Shown: piece by piece, positions 17,382-27,085 of the stretch
Layout of the letters: each line of letters opens with the position of its first letter
How positions within the stretch are numbered: the stretch's first letter is position 1
Source: Victivallis sp. Marseille-Q1083
GTDB lineage: Bacteria; Verrucomicrobiota; Lentisphaeria; Victivallales; Victivallaceae
NCBI RefSeq assembly: GCF_903645315.1
Contig: NZ_CAHJXL010000001.1
Coordinates: 2,160,001-2,224,000, forward strand
DNA: 64,000 bases
Reading direction: 5' to 3'
Made by a program: the position numbers and the translations under genes
Notes under the pieces: model-generated
Database searches by the model: none
Seen by the model: only the letters and a program-made list of their open reading frames with translations
What the model was told of the DNA's origin: nothing

Positions 17382-19637
17382 ATGAAACTGTCGAAACGAT
17401 TGACGGGATTGTTCGGGGCGGCCTGCTGCATGTGCGCCGCGTGGTCGTCCGGTGCTGCGGACGTGGCGGCGTCGAACGACGCCGGACGGGTGGAACGGTT
17501 CGCCGCCGGCGAATTGCGGCGTTATCTGGATGAGGCGGCCGAGAGCGGCTGGCTGGCGCATTGGCGTTTCCGGTTGGCGACTGCCGAAGAAGTGGAACGG
17601 CAGCCCGACCGTTATCCGGTCAGATTGACCGGACTGCTGGGCGAATTGAAACCGGAAGGCTATCTCTGGCTGGCCGATGACGGGAATTTTTATATCGTCG
17701 GGCAGAATCCGCGCGGCGTGCTGAATGGCGTTTATGCGTTTCTCGACCAGAAGCTCGGGCTGAAATGGCCGGAGCCCGGCGTCGAAGCGCGGCCGGAACG
17801 GCCGGCGGCCCCGGATTTGGCCGGCATCGCCGAAACTTCCAATCCGGCGTTTCCATATCGCGGCATCGCCATCCACGGCCGCTGCGAAGCGGAATTTTTT
17901 GCCGAGCTGGTCGACTGGCTGGCCAAAAACCGTCTGACCGGCATCCAGTTGTTCAACAATCATTACAACAATCTGCGGGCCGGGGCGCTGGACATGCTGC
18001 TGGATCGCGATATGTTCCTGAATATCGGCGGCCATTCGCGTGAATACTTCTATCCGGGCGAACGCTATTTTGACGAGGCGCCGGAAACATTCATGCTCAA
18101 GGACGGCAAACGCGATCCGGAGCAGCTCTGCTATTCCAATTTCGATTCGATACCGGCTTATGCCCAGGCGATCGTCGATTACGCCGCCGCCAATCCGGAA
18201 GTGAAGATGATCGGCGTCTGGCCGTCGGACGGTTGGGGATATTGCGCCTGCGAAGCCTGCCAGGTGCGCAGCAAGACCGATACGCTGCTGGATTATTACA
18301 ACCACCTGGCGGCCAGTGTCGCCGAGCAGCGGCCAGATTTGAGGTTGGAGTTTCTCTCCTATATTTCCTATACGACACCGCCGGAGACGGTTGAAACCTA
18401 TCCGACGCTGGTGCCGACCTACTGCGAATACACCACCCGGTCGCAGTTCCATCCGATCACCGAGGATTATATGGAAAATGCCCGCCACCGGCAGGAGCTG
18501 GAGGGTTGGCTTGCCAGCGCCGAGGCGGTGACGATCTTTTCCTATTACGGCGACGACTGCATCAAGCGCTACCTTTACAATCCGGTCATCGACGTCATCG
18601 CCGCCGATTTCCGGCATTATGAAGAGATCGGTTTGGCCGGTCATTTTCTGCTGCTGACCAATCCGCAATCCTGGTGGAGCAACGCGCCGCATCTCTACGC
18701 CTATTCCCGGGCCATCTGGGATCCGCAGCATGCCGAGGTCGAAGCGATGACCCGGGATTATTATCAGGCCTGTTACGGGACGGCGGCCGGGGCGATGCGC
18801 AAGCATGCTGAAGCCTGCCGGGCGCTGTTCGACCACCGTTTCAGTCCGGAGGTCACCGGGGAAGATGTGATTCTCTATCTGAATTTTCCCGGCTGCGAAA
18901 ATAGCGATGAATCGGCGGTGATGGCGCAATTGGCGGGTAAGAAGGGCGCCATCCACGCCGCGCGGGCGGAAGCCGCCGCCCCTCAGCCGGAGGCGCGCGT
19001 CCGGCAGCGGATCGAAAAATTGCAGGCCGACGCCGATTATGTCGAATTGGTGTTCAAGATGGTCTATAAGCTGGAAAAATACCGGAAAACCGGTGATCCG
19101 GCCGATGCCGAAGCGGTCTTGCGCTTCGCCCACGCCCAACATGCCAATGATGTCGTGTTCAGCGATGACCGGATCGGTTACGTTACCGCCAATTCCCAGG
19201 CGAATTACTGCATGGCCGAGGCGCTGCAATTGCCGCCTTACGGCATCACGGCACAGTGGGCGATGAGCTATCCGATTCCGGCCGAAGCCGGAATGCCGTT
19301 CGGGTTCAACGGACCGGCAAAAATTACCGCTTTGCCGGAGGTGCTGCAGGAGGCGATCATGATTTATGCCTATTCCGGCAATCACAATTCGGCGTTGAAA
19401 ATCACGCTCGACGGTCTGACGCCGGAACGGTATACGGTCTGGGCGGCGGTGCCGGCCGGGGCGGAAAAGGCGCTGCAGGCGGCCGGTTTCGAAGCGACCG
19501 CGTTCCGGCTGCCGATCAGCCGCGATGGAGTCGCCGCCGAATTGCCGCTGTGGAAAAAGGCGGCGGCACCGTCGCATGTCGAGGTGGACCCCGGCATGCC
19601 GGATGCCTGCTGGGGAGTGTTTCTGACCAGGCCCTGA
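17382..19637 (+). CDS. Exported DUF4838 protein, GH-like barrel
   Basis: A 751-aa protein with a signal peptide to about residue 25. An N-terminal alpha/beta domain (YIVGQNPRGVLNGVYAFLDQ) resembles the GH20b-type fold that precedes glycosidase barrels. The central DUF4838 domain contains FPYRGIAIHGR, WPSDGWGYCACEACQ and LEFLSYISY. DUF4838 is a recurrent member of polysaccharide-degradation gene sets in PVC bacteria and Bacteroidetes and is predicted to be a glycoside hydrolase, but I know of no defined activity. D-G-W in the WPSDGWG motif is the likeliest active-site region. A strong terminator follows. Confidence 0.85.
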   Translation: MKLSKRLTGLFGAACCMCAAWSSGAADVAASNDAGRVERFAAGELRRYLDEAAESGWLAHWRFRLATAEEVERQPDRYPVRLTGLLGELKPEGYLWLADDGNFYIVGQNPRGVLNGVYAFLDQKLGLKWPEPGVEARPERPAAPDLAGIAETSNPAFPYRGIAIHGRCEAEFFAELVDWLAKNRLTGIQLFNNHYNNLRAGALDMLLDRDMFLNIGGHSREYFYPGERYFDEAPETFMLKDGKRDPEQLCYSNFDSIPAYAQAIVDYAAANPEVKMIGVWPSDGWGYCACEACQVRSKTDTLLDYYNHLAASVAEQRPDLRLEFLSYISYTTPPETVETYPTLVPTYCEYTTRSQFHPITEDYMENARHRQELEGWLASAEAVTIFSYYGDDCIKRYLYNPVIDVIAADFRHYEEIGLAGHFLLLTNPQSWWSNAPHLYAYSRAIWDPQHAEVEAMTRDYYQACYGTAAGAMRKHAEACRALFDHRFSPEVTGEDVILYLNFPGCENSDESAVMAQLAGKKGAIHAARAEAAAPQPEARVRQRIEKLQADADYVELVFKMVYKLEKYRKTGDPADAEAVLRFAHAQHANDVVFSDDRIGYVTANSQANYCMAEALQLPPYGITAQWAMSYPIPAEAGMPFGFNGPAKITALPEVLQEAIMIYAYSGNHNSALKITLDGLTPERYTVWAAVPAGAEKALQAAGFEATAFRLPISRDGVAAELPLWKKAAAPSHVEVDPGMPDACWGVFLTRP

Positions 19638-19675
19638 GCGGAACCGGAGTGCTCGGACTGTCGACGAATAGCGAA

Positions 19676-19713
19676 GCGGGAAGAAAAAATTTTTTTCTTC
19701 CCGCATTTTTTCT
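19676..19713 (+). terminator. Rho-independent terminator of the DUF4838 gene
   Basis: GCGGGAAGAAAAAA and its complement form a long stem (19676-19704), followed by ATTTTTTC. No gene is seen in the remaining 250 bases before the next start. Confidence 0.8.
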
Positions 19714-19965
19714 TCATTTGTCGAAAATTTATCCAGACGATCGAATTCCGGCTTGATTTCCAGCCGCCGGCGTCCTATTCTTAAGATAAGAGGGACAGCG
19801 ATTTGATTTTCGGAGTATTTTGAAGTATTGGCGTTTCAATCGGTGGCGCGGCGGCTTCGGCCGTCGGTGAATTCAGTGGAAATGGGATTGGCGGGATCGT
19901 TTGCTGAGGCGGTAGGGCCGCTTGATTTTCAAGAGAAATAACCGATAATGATCTGGAGAAAAAGT

Positions 19966-21153
19966 ATGAAGAGGAGTGGTCGGCAGATTGTCTGCGTTGC
20001 GGCGGCGGTCGGGATGGCGCTGAGCCTCCCGGGGTGCGGAGAGCAGAAGAAGGCGGCGCTGCCGCAGGAGCGGATTCAGTCCGTCCGGGTGACCCGGCCG
20101 GTCGAGCGGGATTTCACCTGGAGCATCCGGGTGCAGGGCAATGTGCAGCCGATGCAGAAAGCGGAGATATCCAGCCGGATCAATGGCAACCTGGACAAGA
20201 AAAATGTCGGGGACGGCCAGATCGTCAAACGGGGCGAGGAACTCTTTCAGGTCGATGAGAGCAACCTGTTCAACAATGTCGAAATCCAGAAGCAGAAGGT
20301 GGAAGTAGCCAAGGCGGAGCTGGAAACCGCCAAGGTGGATCTGGAACTGACCAGGACGATCCTGGAAAAGGCGCGCAAAGATTATGACCGGGCATTGCAG
20401 CTCAGCCAGAGCCGGGCGATTTCCGACGACGCGTTCGAGCGGGCGGTGCTCAATTTCCAGGAGGCCGAGGCCAACATCAAAAAAGCCGAGGCGGTGGAGG
20501 GGCATATGGCGGCCAAGCTCAAGCAGGAAGAGGGCAACTTGAAAATTGCCGAGAAGCAGTACGACGATTCGACGGTGAAAGCGCCGTTCGACGGCGTCGT
20601 CGTCTCCACCAGCAAGGATCAGGGCGAGTACGTCAAGGAAGGCGATATCATTCTGCTGCTGGAAAATCAGGACGCCTATGAAATCTCGCTGCTGATCAGT
20701 TCGCTGTATTATGATACCGTCGTGGCCGGCAAAACGCCGGCGGTGATCTACAGCATCGACGGGGAAAAGCTCGCCACCGTGCCGGTCAGTTACCGTTCGC
20801 CGAGCATCGATAAATTGAGCCGGACTTTCGAGATCAAGATCACTTTGCCGAAGAGCGACAAAATCGTCAGCGGCATGCTGTGCGACATCGATCTGGTTCT
20901 GCGGCGGAGCCATGGTTACGGCGTCCCCAGCGAGGCGGTGCTGCTGCGGCAGAATGATCGCCGGATCGTCTATGTCGATAAAAACGGCATCGCCGAAGCG
21001 GTCACCGTCCGGGTCGGCATCGTCGACGGCGGCTACACCGAGTTGCTGGACGGAACGGAGCTCAAGGACAGCGAGATTATTTACGAGGGGCAGGCTTTCC
21101 TGAACAACGGCGACAGGGTTTCGGTGATCGGCCGGACTGCGCAGGGGGAGTGA
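19966..21153 (+). CDS. RND efflux periplasmic adaptor (MFP), lipoprotein
   Basis: A 395-aa protein. A signal ends in a lipobox (SLPGCGEQKK), so it is anchored in the membrane facing the periplasm. Next come a lipoyl/barrel-sandwich half (VQGNVQPMQKAEISSRINGN), a long coiled-coil hairpin (about 95-195) and the second half (YDDSTVKAPFDGVVVSTSKD), then a beta-barrel domain. The start at 19966 is preferred over an ATG six codons upstream because GGAG lies 7 bases before it. It sits 4 bases before the RND pump gene. No TolC-like gene is present here. Confidence 0.93.
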   Translation: MKRSGRQIVCVAAAVGMALSLPGCGEQKKAALPQERIQSVRVTRPVERDFTWSIRVQGNVQPMQKAEISSRINGNLDKKNVGDGQIVKRGEELFQVDESNLFNNVEIQKQKVEVAKAELETAKVDLELTRTILEKARKDYDRALQLSQSRAISDDAFERAVLNFQEAEANIKKAEAVEGHMAAKLKQEEGNLKIAEKQYDDSTVKAPFDGVVVSTSKDQGEYVKEGDIILLLENQDAYEISLLISSLYYDTVVAGKTPAVIYSIDGEKLATVPVSYRSPSIDKLSRTFEIKITLPKSDKIVSGMLCDIDLVLRRSHGYGVPSEAVLLRQNDRRIVYVDKNGIAEAVTVRVGIVDGGYTELLDGTELKDSEIIYEGQAFLNNGDRVSVIGRTAQGE

Positions 21154-21157
21154 AAGT

Positions 21158-24100
21158 ATGTTTCTGAGCAAGGCTTCCGTGGCCCGGCCGATTGCGATGA
21201 CCTGTGTGATCCTGGTCATGCTGCTGTTCGGGCTGAGTTCCTACAGCAAACTGGGATTGGATTTTTATCCGGATGTCGATGTGCCGTATGTCACTGTGAC
21301 GGTCGTCTATCCGGGCGCCAGCCCGGAAGAGATTGAAATTGAAATCGCCAAACGGCTGGAGGATTCGGTCGGCACGATCAACGGTTTGAAGGATATGAAT
21401 TCCACCAGCATGGAGAATATCTGCATTCTGACTTTGGAATTCCAGCTCGGCGTCGACGTCGACATTGCCGCGATGGATGTGCGCGAAAAAATCGACCTGG
21501 TGAAGAATGATTTGCCGGCCGCCGCCGAGGATCCGAAAATTCAGAAGTTCGATCCGGCCGCTACTCCGGTGATCACCCTGATGCTGGTCGGCGAGCTGCC
21601 GATCGATGAAATGTACGATTATGCCGACGAAAAGCTGGCCGACCGGCTGTCGACGATTCTCGGCGTCGCCGAAGTGCAGGTTTCCGGCGGCGATACGCTG
21701 GAGATCCAGATCGAGATCAGCAAGGAAAAGCTGGCGGCACTCGGTTTGACCATTCCGGAAGTTATCCAGAAGATCGAGGCGGCCAACCTCAAAGTGCCGG
21801 CCGGCCGGATCAAAAGCGGCATTCAGGAGGTGAACGTCACCTACGATTCGGAATTCAAGAGCTTCGACGACCTTGCCGCGCTGGAAATCGGCAACGACAG
21901 GGGACGGCGCATCTATCTGCGCGACGTCGCGGTGATCACCAAACAGTCGAAGGAGAAACGGACGCTGGCTTTTTACGACGGCGAACCGGGCGTCATTTTG
22001 AAGATCGTCAAGAAAGGCGACGCCAACGCGATCAAGGTGATCAACGCGATCCGCGACACGGTCGATGAACTGCAAGCTGCCGGACAGATTCCGGGCGGCA
22101 TGCGGCTGGTCTGGGTGCGCGACTCCGGCGCTTTCATCCAATCCTCGGTCGATGATGCGGTCGGCAGCATTGTCATCGGCATTCTGTTGACTGCGGTCAT
22201 TTTGTTCGCTTTTCTGCATGAACCGCGTTCGACGTTCATCATCGTCATTTCGATGCCGGTTTCGATCGTCGTCACCTTCTGGATCATGGCGATGATGGAG
22301 TATACGTTGAATACCTTCACATTGTTGGCGCTCGGTACCAGCGTCGGCGTGCTGGTCACCAATTCGATCGTCGTCATCGAAAATATCTTCAAGAAACTCG
22401 CTTCGGGGGAAAATCCGAAAGACGCCGCCGAGCACGGCACTTCGGAGGTGGCGGTGCCGGTTTTCGCCAGTGCGATGACCAATGTCGTCGTGTTCGTGCC
22501 GATGGCGATGATGACTTCGCTGGTCGGCCAGTTCCTGGTGCCGTTTGCGGTGGTGATGACCATCGCCACCCTGGTGTCGCTGTTCATCAGTTTTACCTTG
22601 ACGCCGATTCTGGCTTCGATCTGGCTGCGGCGTGATATGCCGCAACCGCGGTGGCTGCTGCGCTGGTTCAACGGGACGATGGATAAACTTTACCGCGCCC
22701 TGGAGCGCGGCTTCGACTGGACGATCGATATCGCTTCGCGCCATGTAATCTGGGTGTTGGCCGGCGTCGTTGTGCTGTTTTTCCTGACCTTCCGTTTTAT
22801 TCCGGTCAGCGTTACCTTCACGCCGAAGGACGACCAGGGCGAATTCGTCATCAAGCTGGAATATCCGACCGACTTCAATCTGGATACGACGCTGGCGCGG
22901 ACCCGGGACGTGGAGAAGCTGATTCGCGCCCTGCCGAATGTCGAACATACCGCCACGGTGATCGGCAAAGTGCAGGGCTCCGTCGGCCAGGCGACCGAAG
23001 GGGTTTTCCTGGCCGAAATTACCGTGGTGGCCAGGCCGAAAACCGAACGGAACGAAAAGCTCGACGACATGTTGGCGATGTTCCGCGAACAGTTGGCCGA
23101 TTTGTCCAACTGCATCGTCACGGTCAACATTCCGTCCGGCGTCGGCGGTTCCTCGGCCGAGTATGAATTGAAGATTGCCGGGGAAAATCTGGATCAGTTG
23201 AATGAATACGGTCTGCAGATCGCCCAGGCGCTGCGCGATTCCGGCATGGCCCGCGACGTCGACACTACCGTCCGCAGCGGCAAGCCGGAACAGAAAGTCA
23301 TCCCGCGCCGGCCGATCCTGCAGAATATGGGGCTGCAGTCGAAGACGATCGGGACGATTCTGCGCGGTTCGCTCGAAGGCATCGAGGCCGGCACCTACAA
23401 GATCGGCGCCCGTTCCTACGACATCCGGGTCAAACTGGAAGACCGCAAGGGACTCGACCAGCTCAAGGAGTTGAGCATCGGCTCCAAAGACGGCCGGCCG
23501 TTGAACATTGAAGTGGTGGCCGGTTTGAAAGACGACACCATGCCGACCCAGATCAACCGTTCCAACCGGGAGCGGATCGTCAAGGTGCTGGCCAATACGG
23601 CGCCGGGCGTCGGTTTGGGCGACCTGGCAACCCAGGTCGAAACTTTTACCGGCCTGCCGGCCGGCTACAAAACCATCGAAGGGGCAATGGTTGAAAAGAT
23701 GAATGAAGCGATGGCCGACTTCGCCAATACGATCCTGCTGGCGGTCATCCTGACCTATCTGCTGATTGCCGCCGTGCTGGAATCCTGGCTGCAGCCGTTC
23801 CTGATCATGTTCACGGTGCCGTTGGCGTTGATCGGCATCTGGTGGTCGCTTTATCTGTCCGGCATTCCGCTGTCGATTTTCGGACTGCTCGGCGCGGTCA
23901 TGCTGATCGGCATCGTCGTCAACAACGCCATCCTGATCATGGACGACGTCAAAATGAATCAGGCGAACGGGATGCGAGGGGCTGAGGCGATGCGGCAGGC
24001 GGTCAAGAACAAGTTCCGGCCGATCGTCATGACCAGCATCGCCGCCATTCTCGGCATGGTGCCGATGGCTTTCGGCACCGGTCTGGGCTCGGAGAGCCGG

Positions 24101-24283
24101 GCCAGTTGCGGCATGCCGGTGATCGGCGGTTTGTTGAGTTCGACCTTTCTGTCGCTCTACGTGATTCCGGTGTTGTACATCCTTTTCTGCCGCCGGGAAG
24201 ATGGGACGACTTTTTGGACGCGGCTGTTCCACCCGCGCCGGCATGGCCGGGGAAAAACGCCGGAAAATGCGGCGGCGGAATAA
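21158..24283 (+). CDS. RND efflux pump inner-membrane subunit, HAE1 type
   Basis: A 1041-aa protein with the duplicated RND build: TM1 near residues 10-28, large periplasmic loops (about 35-330 and 555-850) and two six-helix bundles. Typical pieces are DFYPDVDVPYVTVTVVYPGA and EEIEIEIAKRLEDSVG. The TM4 segment reads GVLVTNSIVVIEN, so the two aspartates that carry protons in AcrB (D407/D408) are replaced by T401-N402. TM10 has GIVVNNAILIMDD without the AcrB lysine. Coupling must therefore differ from AcrB, or the protein belongs to a divergent subfamily. Substrate unknown. Co-transcribed with the adaptor. Confidence 0.93.
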   Translation: MFLSKASVARPIAMTCVILVMLLFGLSSYSKLGLDFYPDVDVPYVTVTVVYPGASPEEIEIEIAKRLEDSVGTINGLKDMNSTSMENICILTLEFQLGVDVDIAAMDVREKIDLVKNDLPAAAEDPKIQKFDPAATPVITLMLVGELPIDEMYDYADEKLADRLSTILGVAEVQVSGGDTLEIQIEISKEKLAALGLTIPEVIQKIEAANLKVPAGRIKSGIQEVNVTYDSEFKSFDDLAALEIGNDRGRRIYLRDVAVITKQSKEKRTLAFYDGEPGVILKIVKKGDANAIKVINAIRDTVDELQAAGQIPGGMRLVWVRDSGAFIQSSVDDAVGSIVIGILLTAVILFAFLHEPRSTFIIVISMPVSIVVTFWIMAMMEYTLNTFTLLALGTSVGVLVTNSIVVIENIFKKLASGENPKDAAEHGTSEVAVPVFASAMTNVVVFVPMAMMTSLVGQFLVPFAVVMTIATLVSLFISFTLTPILASIWLRRDMPQPRWLLRWFNGTMDKLYRALERGFDWTIDIASRHVIWVLAGVVVLFFLTFRFIPVSVTFTPKDDQGEFVIKLEYPTDFNLDTTLARTRDVEKLIRALPNVEHTATVIGKVQGSVGQATEGVFLAEITVVARPKTERNEKLDDMLAMFREQLADLSNCIVTVNIPSGVGGSSAEYELKIAGENLDQLNEYGLQIAQALRDSGMARDVDTTVRSGKPEQKVIPRRPILQNMGLQSKTIGTILRGSLEGIEAGTYKIGARSYDIRVKLEDRKGLDQLKELSIGSKDGRPLNIEVVAGLKDDTMPTQINRSNRERIVKVLANTAPGVGLGDLATQVETFTGLPAGYKTIEGAMVEKMNEAMADFANTILLAVILTYLLIAAVLESWLQPFLIMFTVPLALIGIWWSLYLSGIPLSIFGLLGAVMLIGIVVNNAILIMDDVKMNQANGMRGAEAMRQAVKNKFRPIVMTSIAAILGMVPMAFGTGLGSESRASCGMPVIGGLLSSTFLSLYVIPVLYILFCRREDGTTFWTRLFHPRRHGRGKTPENAAAE

Positions 24284-24415
24284 CCGGAGGAGTTGGTTTG
24301 CTTCTTATTTTGAGTAAAATTGAAAAAAAGTGAGAAAATGGTAGAACCTGGCCGGATCGATAACTGTCTATTATTTCAACGTTATTTTTTAACCTTTTAA
24401 ACAGGAGGAGATGAG

Positions 24416-24949
24416 ATGAAAAAGATGTTGACTGGTTTGATGGCGGCGGTTGCGGTTGCCGGAATGGGTGTTTGTGCGGCGGAAGCGCCGGCCAAGGACG
24501 CGGTTAAGACCGAAGCGGCGGCCAAAGAGGAAGCCAAGGCGGTCTGGCTGAACAATTACAGTGAGGCGGTCAAACAGGCCAAGGAGAGCGGTAAGCCGAT
24601 TCTGGTGGATTTCACCGGTTCCGACTGGTGCGGCTGGTGCATCAAACTGGACAAAGAAGTGTTCAGCAAACCGGCCTTTGCCGAGTATGCCGCGGCGCAT
24701 CTGATTCTGCTTAAAGTGGATTTCCCGCAAAAAACCGTTCTGCCGAAAGAAGTGGCCGAGCAGAATGATATCATGGCAAAAGCTTATGATGTCGAAGGTT
24801 TTCCGACCATTGTGCTGATCAAGGCCGATGGCGAAGAACTGGCCCGGACCGGTTATCAGGCCGGTGGCGCGGAGAAATATGTCAAGCATTTGGAGAAATT
24901 GCTGAAGAAAGCGGAAAAAGAGGCGGCCAAGCCGGCGGCGAAGAAATAA
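24416..24949 (+). CDS. Exported thioredoxin-family protein
   Basis: A 177-aa protein. A signal peptide (to about 22) and an Ala/Lys/Glu-rich linker precede a thioredoxin fold with active site WCGWC in VDFTGSDWCGWCIKLDKEV and the cis-Pro segment EGFPTIVLIKADG. A Lys/Ala-rich tail ends the protein. Proteins like this act as periplasmic thiol reductases or oxidases. DsbD, which supplies electrons to such partners, is encoded 170 bases downstream. GGAGGAG precedes the start. A GC-rich palindrome (24967-24988) follows but lacks a terminator T-tract. Confidence 0.9.
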   Translation: MKKMLTGLMAAVAVAGMGVCAAEAPAKDAVKTEAAAKEEAKAVWLNNYSEAVKQAKESGKPILVDFTGSDWCGWCIKLDKEVFSKPAFAEYAAAHLILLKVDFPQKTVLPKEVAEQNDIMAKAYDVEGFPTIVLIKADGEELARTGYQAGGAEKYVKHLEKLLKKAEKEAAKPAAKK

Positions 24950-25119
24950 CGGAAGCGGTAGTTTTTCCCGGCCGGTTTACCGGCCGGGAAAAAATGACAA
25001 GAGGTTCGGAAAATAGAGTGCGGGAAGGAAAGGCGTTTCCGCTGAAAGGTCTTTCCGCCTCGTTTTATCGTCATTTCCGGCCCTTCTGGAAGCGGATGGA
25101 AAGATTGCGAGGGAAGAAT

Positions 25120-26673
25120 ATGATGGGAAGAGTGAGAATTTTCGCGCTGTTGCTGACCGTGTTGTTGAGCGGTTTCGGCCTCTGCGGAGAAGAACCGTTT
25201 GTCTGGAATGCGGAACGCCGGGAGGGCGCGGTGGCGGTCGTTGCGACGATCGCGCCATCCTGTTATCTATATGCCGATCGGACTGAAGTGACGGCGGCGG
25301 CGGACGGCGCCCGGTTGACTTTGCAACAATCGCCGTCCCCGGAAGAACATTTCGATACCACGCTGCAGGAGACGGCGGCCATTTATCCGGCCGGGGAGGC
25401 GGTCTGGCTGTTTGACGCGCCGCCGGAAGGAGCGGCACTGTCGATCGAAGTGCGCTACCAGGGGTGCCGGGATGCGGCCGACGGCCAGCCGGCGGTTTGT
25501 TTTCCGCCGCGCCGCCAAACTTTGACGCCGACGGATCAGCCGGCGGCGGAGAACCAGCCGGAAAAACTGCCGGCGGTTGCGGCGCTGCCGGCTCCGCTGG
25601 CTGCCGAATTGGAACAGTTTACGATTGCCCGCCAGAAGTCCGGTTTGCTGAACGAATCCGAATTTCTCGATTTTCTGGCCGGTCCGGCCGACGGGCTGCC
25701 GGTCGACCAGAGTTTCTGGGCGTTGCTGGCGTTGATCGTGCTCGGCGGCTTGGGGCTGAACCTGACGCCCTGCGTGTTGCCGATGATTCCGGTCAATCTG
25801 GCGATCATCGGCGCCGGCGCCGACGGCCGGCGTTGGACCGGTTTCCGCCGGGGAGCGGCTTACGGTTTGGGGATGGCGCTGGCCTATGGCGGTCTTGGAC
25901 TGGTGGTGGTGTTGACCAAGGCGCGTTTCGGCGCTTTGAACTCCTCGCCGGCCTTCAACTTCGTCATCGCCGGCATTTTTGTCGTGTTGGCTCTGGCGAT
26001 GTTCGACCGGTTTTCGATCGATTTTTCGCGCTGGAGCGGCGGACTGGACCCGAAGAAGCTGCGGATGGGGGCGCTGTTGACCGCTTTCGCGATGGGGGTG
26101 GTCGCCGCGCTGCTGGCCGGCGCCTGTGTGGCGCCGGTGGTGATCTCGGTTTTGCTGCTGGCCTCGAATATTTACGATGCCGGCAACTGGTTCGGGTTGC
26201 TGCTGCCGTTTGTGCTGGGGCTGGCGATGGCGCTGCCGTGGCCGTTGGCCGGCGCCGGCTTTGCCGTGCTGCCGAAGCCCGGCGCCTGGATGAACAAGGT
26301 CAAAGTGGTGTTCGGCGTCATCATTCTGGCGGCGGCCGGCTGGTATGGCTATGTCGGTTATACGTTGTTGCCGCTGGCGAGTTCGGCGGACAGCGAGCCG
26401 CAGCAGGAAGTGGCGAGGTTGACCGAAACGCTGCAGCGGGCGTCGGCCGACGGCAAACCGGTATTGATCGACTTCTGGGCGAGCTGGTGCAAGAATTGCC
26501 TGGCGATGGACAGGACGACTTTTCAGGCGCCGGCGGTGAAAACGGAGCTGGAAAAGTTTCATGTCGTGAAGTTTCAGGCCGAGGATATGGAGGCGCCGCA
26601 GGTCAAGTCGGTCCTGGACTATTTCAACGTCCCGGGATTGCCGAGTTTTGTCATTTTGGACAAAGCGGAATAA
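25120..26673 (+). CDS. dsbD: Thiol:disulfide interchange protein DsbD
   Basis: A 517-aa protein in the DsbD order. After the signal peptide, the periplasmic immunoglobulin-like domain carries the cysteine pair in YQGCRDAADG...AVCFPP. The membrane domain (about 200-430) has LTPCVLPMIPVNLAI and LLAGACVAPVVISVLLL, the two intramembrane cysteines. The C-terminal thioredoxin domain has WASWCKNCLAMD. It moves electrons from cytoplasmic thioredoxin to the periplasm. The length is slightly below the E. coli protein. The start at 25120 follows GAGGGA; the frame is open further upstream but without RBS support. Confidence 0.93.
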   Translation: MMGRVRIFALLLTVLLSGFGLCGEEPFVWNAERREGAVAVVATIAPSCYLYADRTEVTAAADGARLTLQQSPSPEEHFDTTLQETAAIYPAGEAVWLFDAPPEGAALSIEVRYQGCRDAADGQPAVCFPPRRQTLTPTDQPAAENQPEKLPAVAALPAPLAAELEQFTIARQKSGLLNESEFLDFLAGPADGLPVDQSFWALLALIVLGGLGLNLTPCVLPMIPVNLAIIGAGADGRRWTGFRRGAAYGLGMALAYGGLGLVVVLTKARFGALNSSPAFNFVIAGIFVVLALAMFDRFSIDFSRWSGGLDPKKLRMGALLTAFAMGVVAALLAGACVAPVVISVLLLASNIYDAGNWFGLLLPFVLGLAMALPWPLAGAGFAVLPKPGAWMNKVKVVFGVIILAAAGWYGYVGYTLLPLASSADSEPQQEVARLTETLQRASADGKPVLIDFWASWCKNCLAMDRTTFQAPAVKTELEKFHVVKFQAEDMEAPQVKSVLDYFNVPGLPSFVILDKAE

Positions 26674-26696
26674 CCTTCTTTAACCGACTTCAACCG

Positions 26697-26731
26697 AAAA
26701 CGGCGGTCCGAGATATCGGGTCGCCGTTTTT
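26697..26731. terminator. Bidirectional terminator between dsbD and the DUF4491 gene
   Basis: AAAACGGCG (26697-26705) pairs with CGCCGTTTT (26722-26730), giving a T-run after the stem on both strands between two convergent genes. Confidence 0.75.
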
Positions 26732-26759
26732 GATTGATCGCCTTGAAAAGCGCGTCGCA

Positions 26760-27050
26760 TCATTGGGATTTGTGCGACGGGCCGGGCGGAAACCAGCCTT
26801 TGCGGACCCGGTGGCGTTGTTCGAACAGTTCGAGGATGCTCCACAGACAGGTAAAGCCGAGGACTCCGAGCAAGGCGGCGCCCGCCGTATTGGCGCACCA
26901 CAGCGAGGCGGCCAGAAACAGCAGGCCGGCCAGCAGAAAGATCCACCAGATCCGGACACCGAAGTAATATTCCGCCTTGATGACGATCGGGTGAAAAATG
27001 CCGATGATCAGGAAACTGCCCAGGCCGACAAGAATGCCCCAGTAATTCAT
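26760..27050 (-). CDS. DUF4491 small membrane protein
   Basis: A 96-aa protein with three predicted membrane helices. The order MNYWGILVGLGSFLIIGIFH, then KAEYYFGVRIWWIFLLAG, LGFTCLWSILELFEQ and VRKGWFP is that of the DUF4491 family, whose function is not known. It is the last gene of a minus-strand group with the amidase and thiD, 35 bases after the amidase stop. Confidence 0.88.
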   Translation of the reverse strand: MNYWGILVGLGSFLIIGIFHPIVIKAEYYFGVRIWWIFLLAGLLFLAASLWCANTAGAALLGVLGFTCLWSILELFEQRHRVRKGWFPPGPSHKSQ

Positions 27051-27085
27051 CTCCTCCTCTTCGATTGCTGAAATCCGGTTCGGAT

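Noticed and set aside
24962-24996. Long GC-rich palindrome after the thioredoxin gene as a terminator
   Set aside because: The stem is perfect, but the T-run precedes it and A-run follows it on both strands, opposite to a rho-independent terminator. It may still slow RNA decay.
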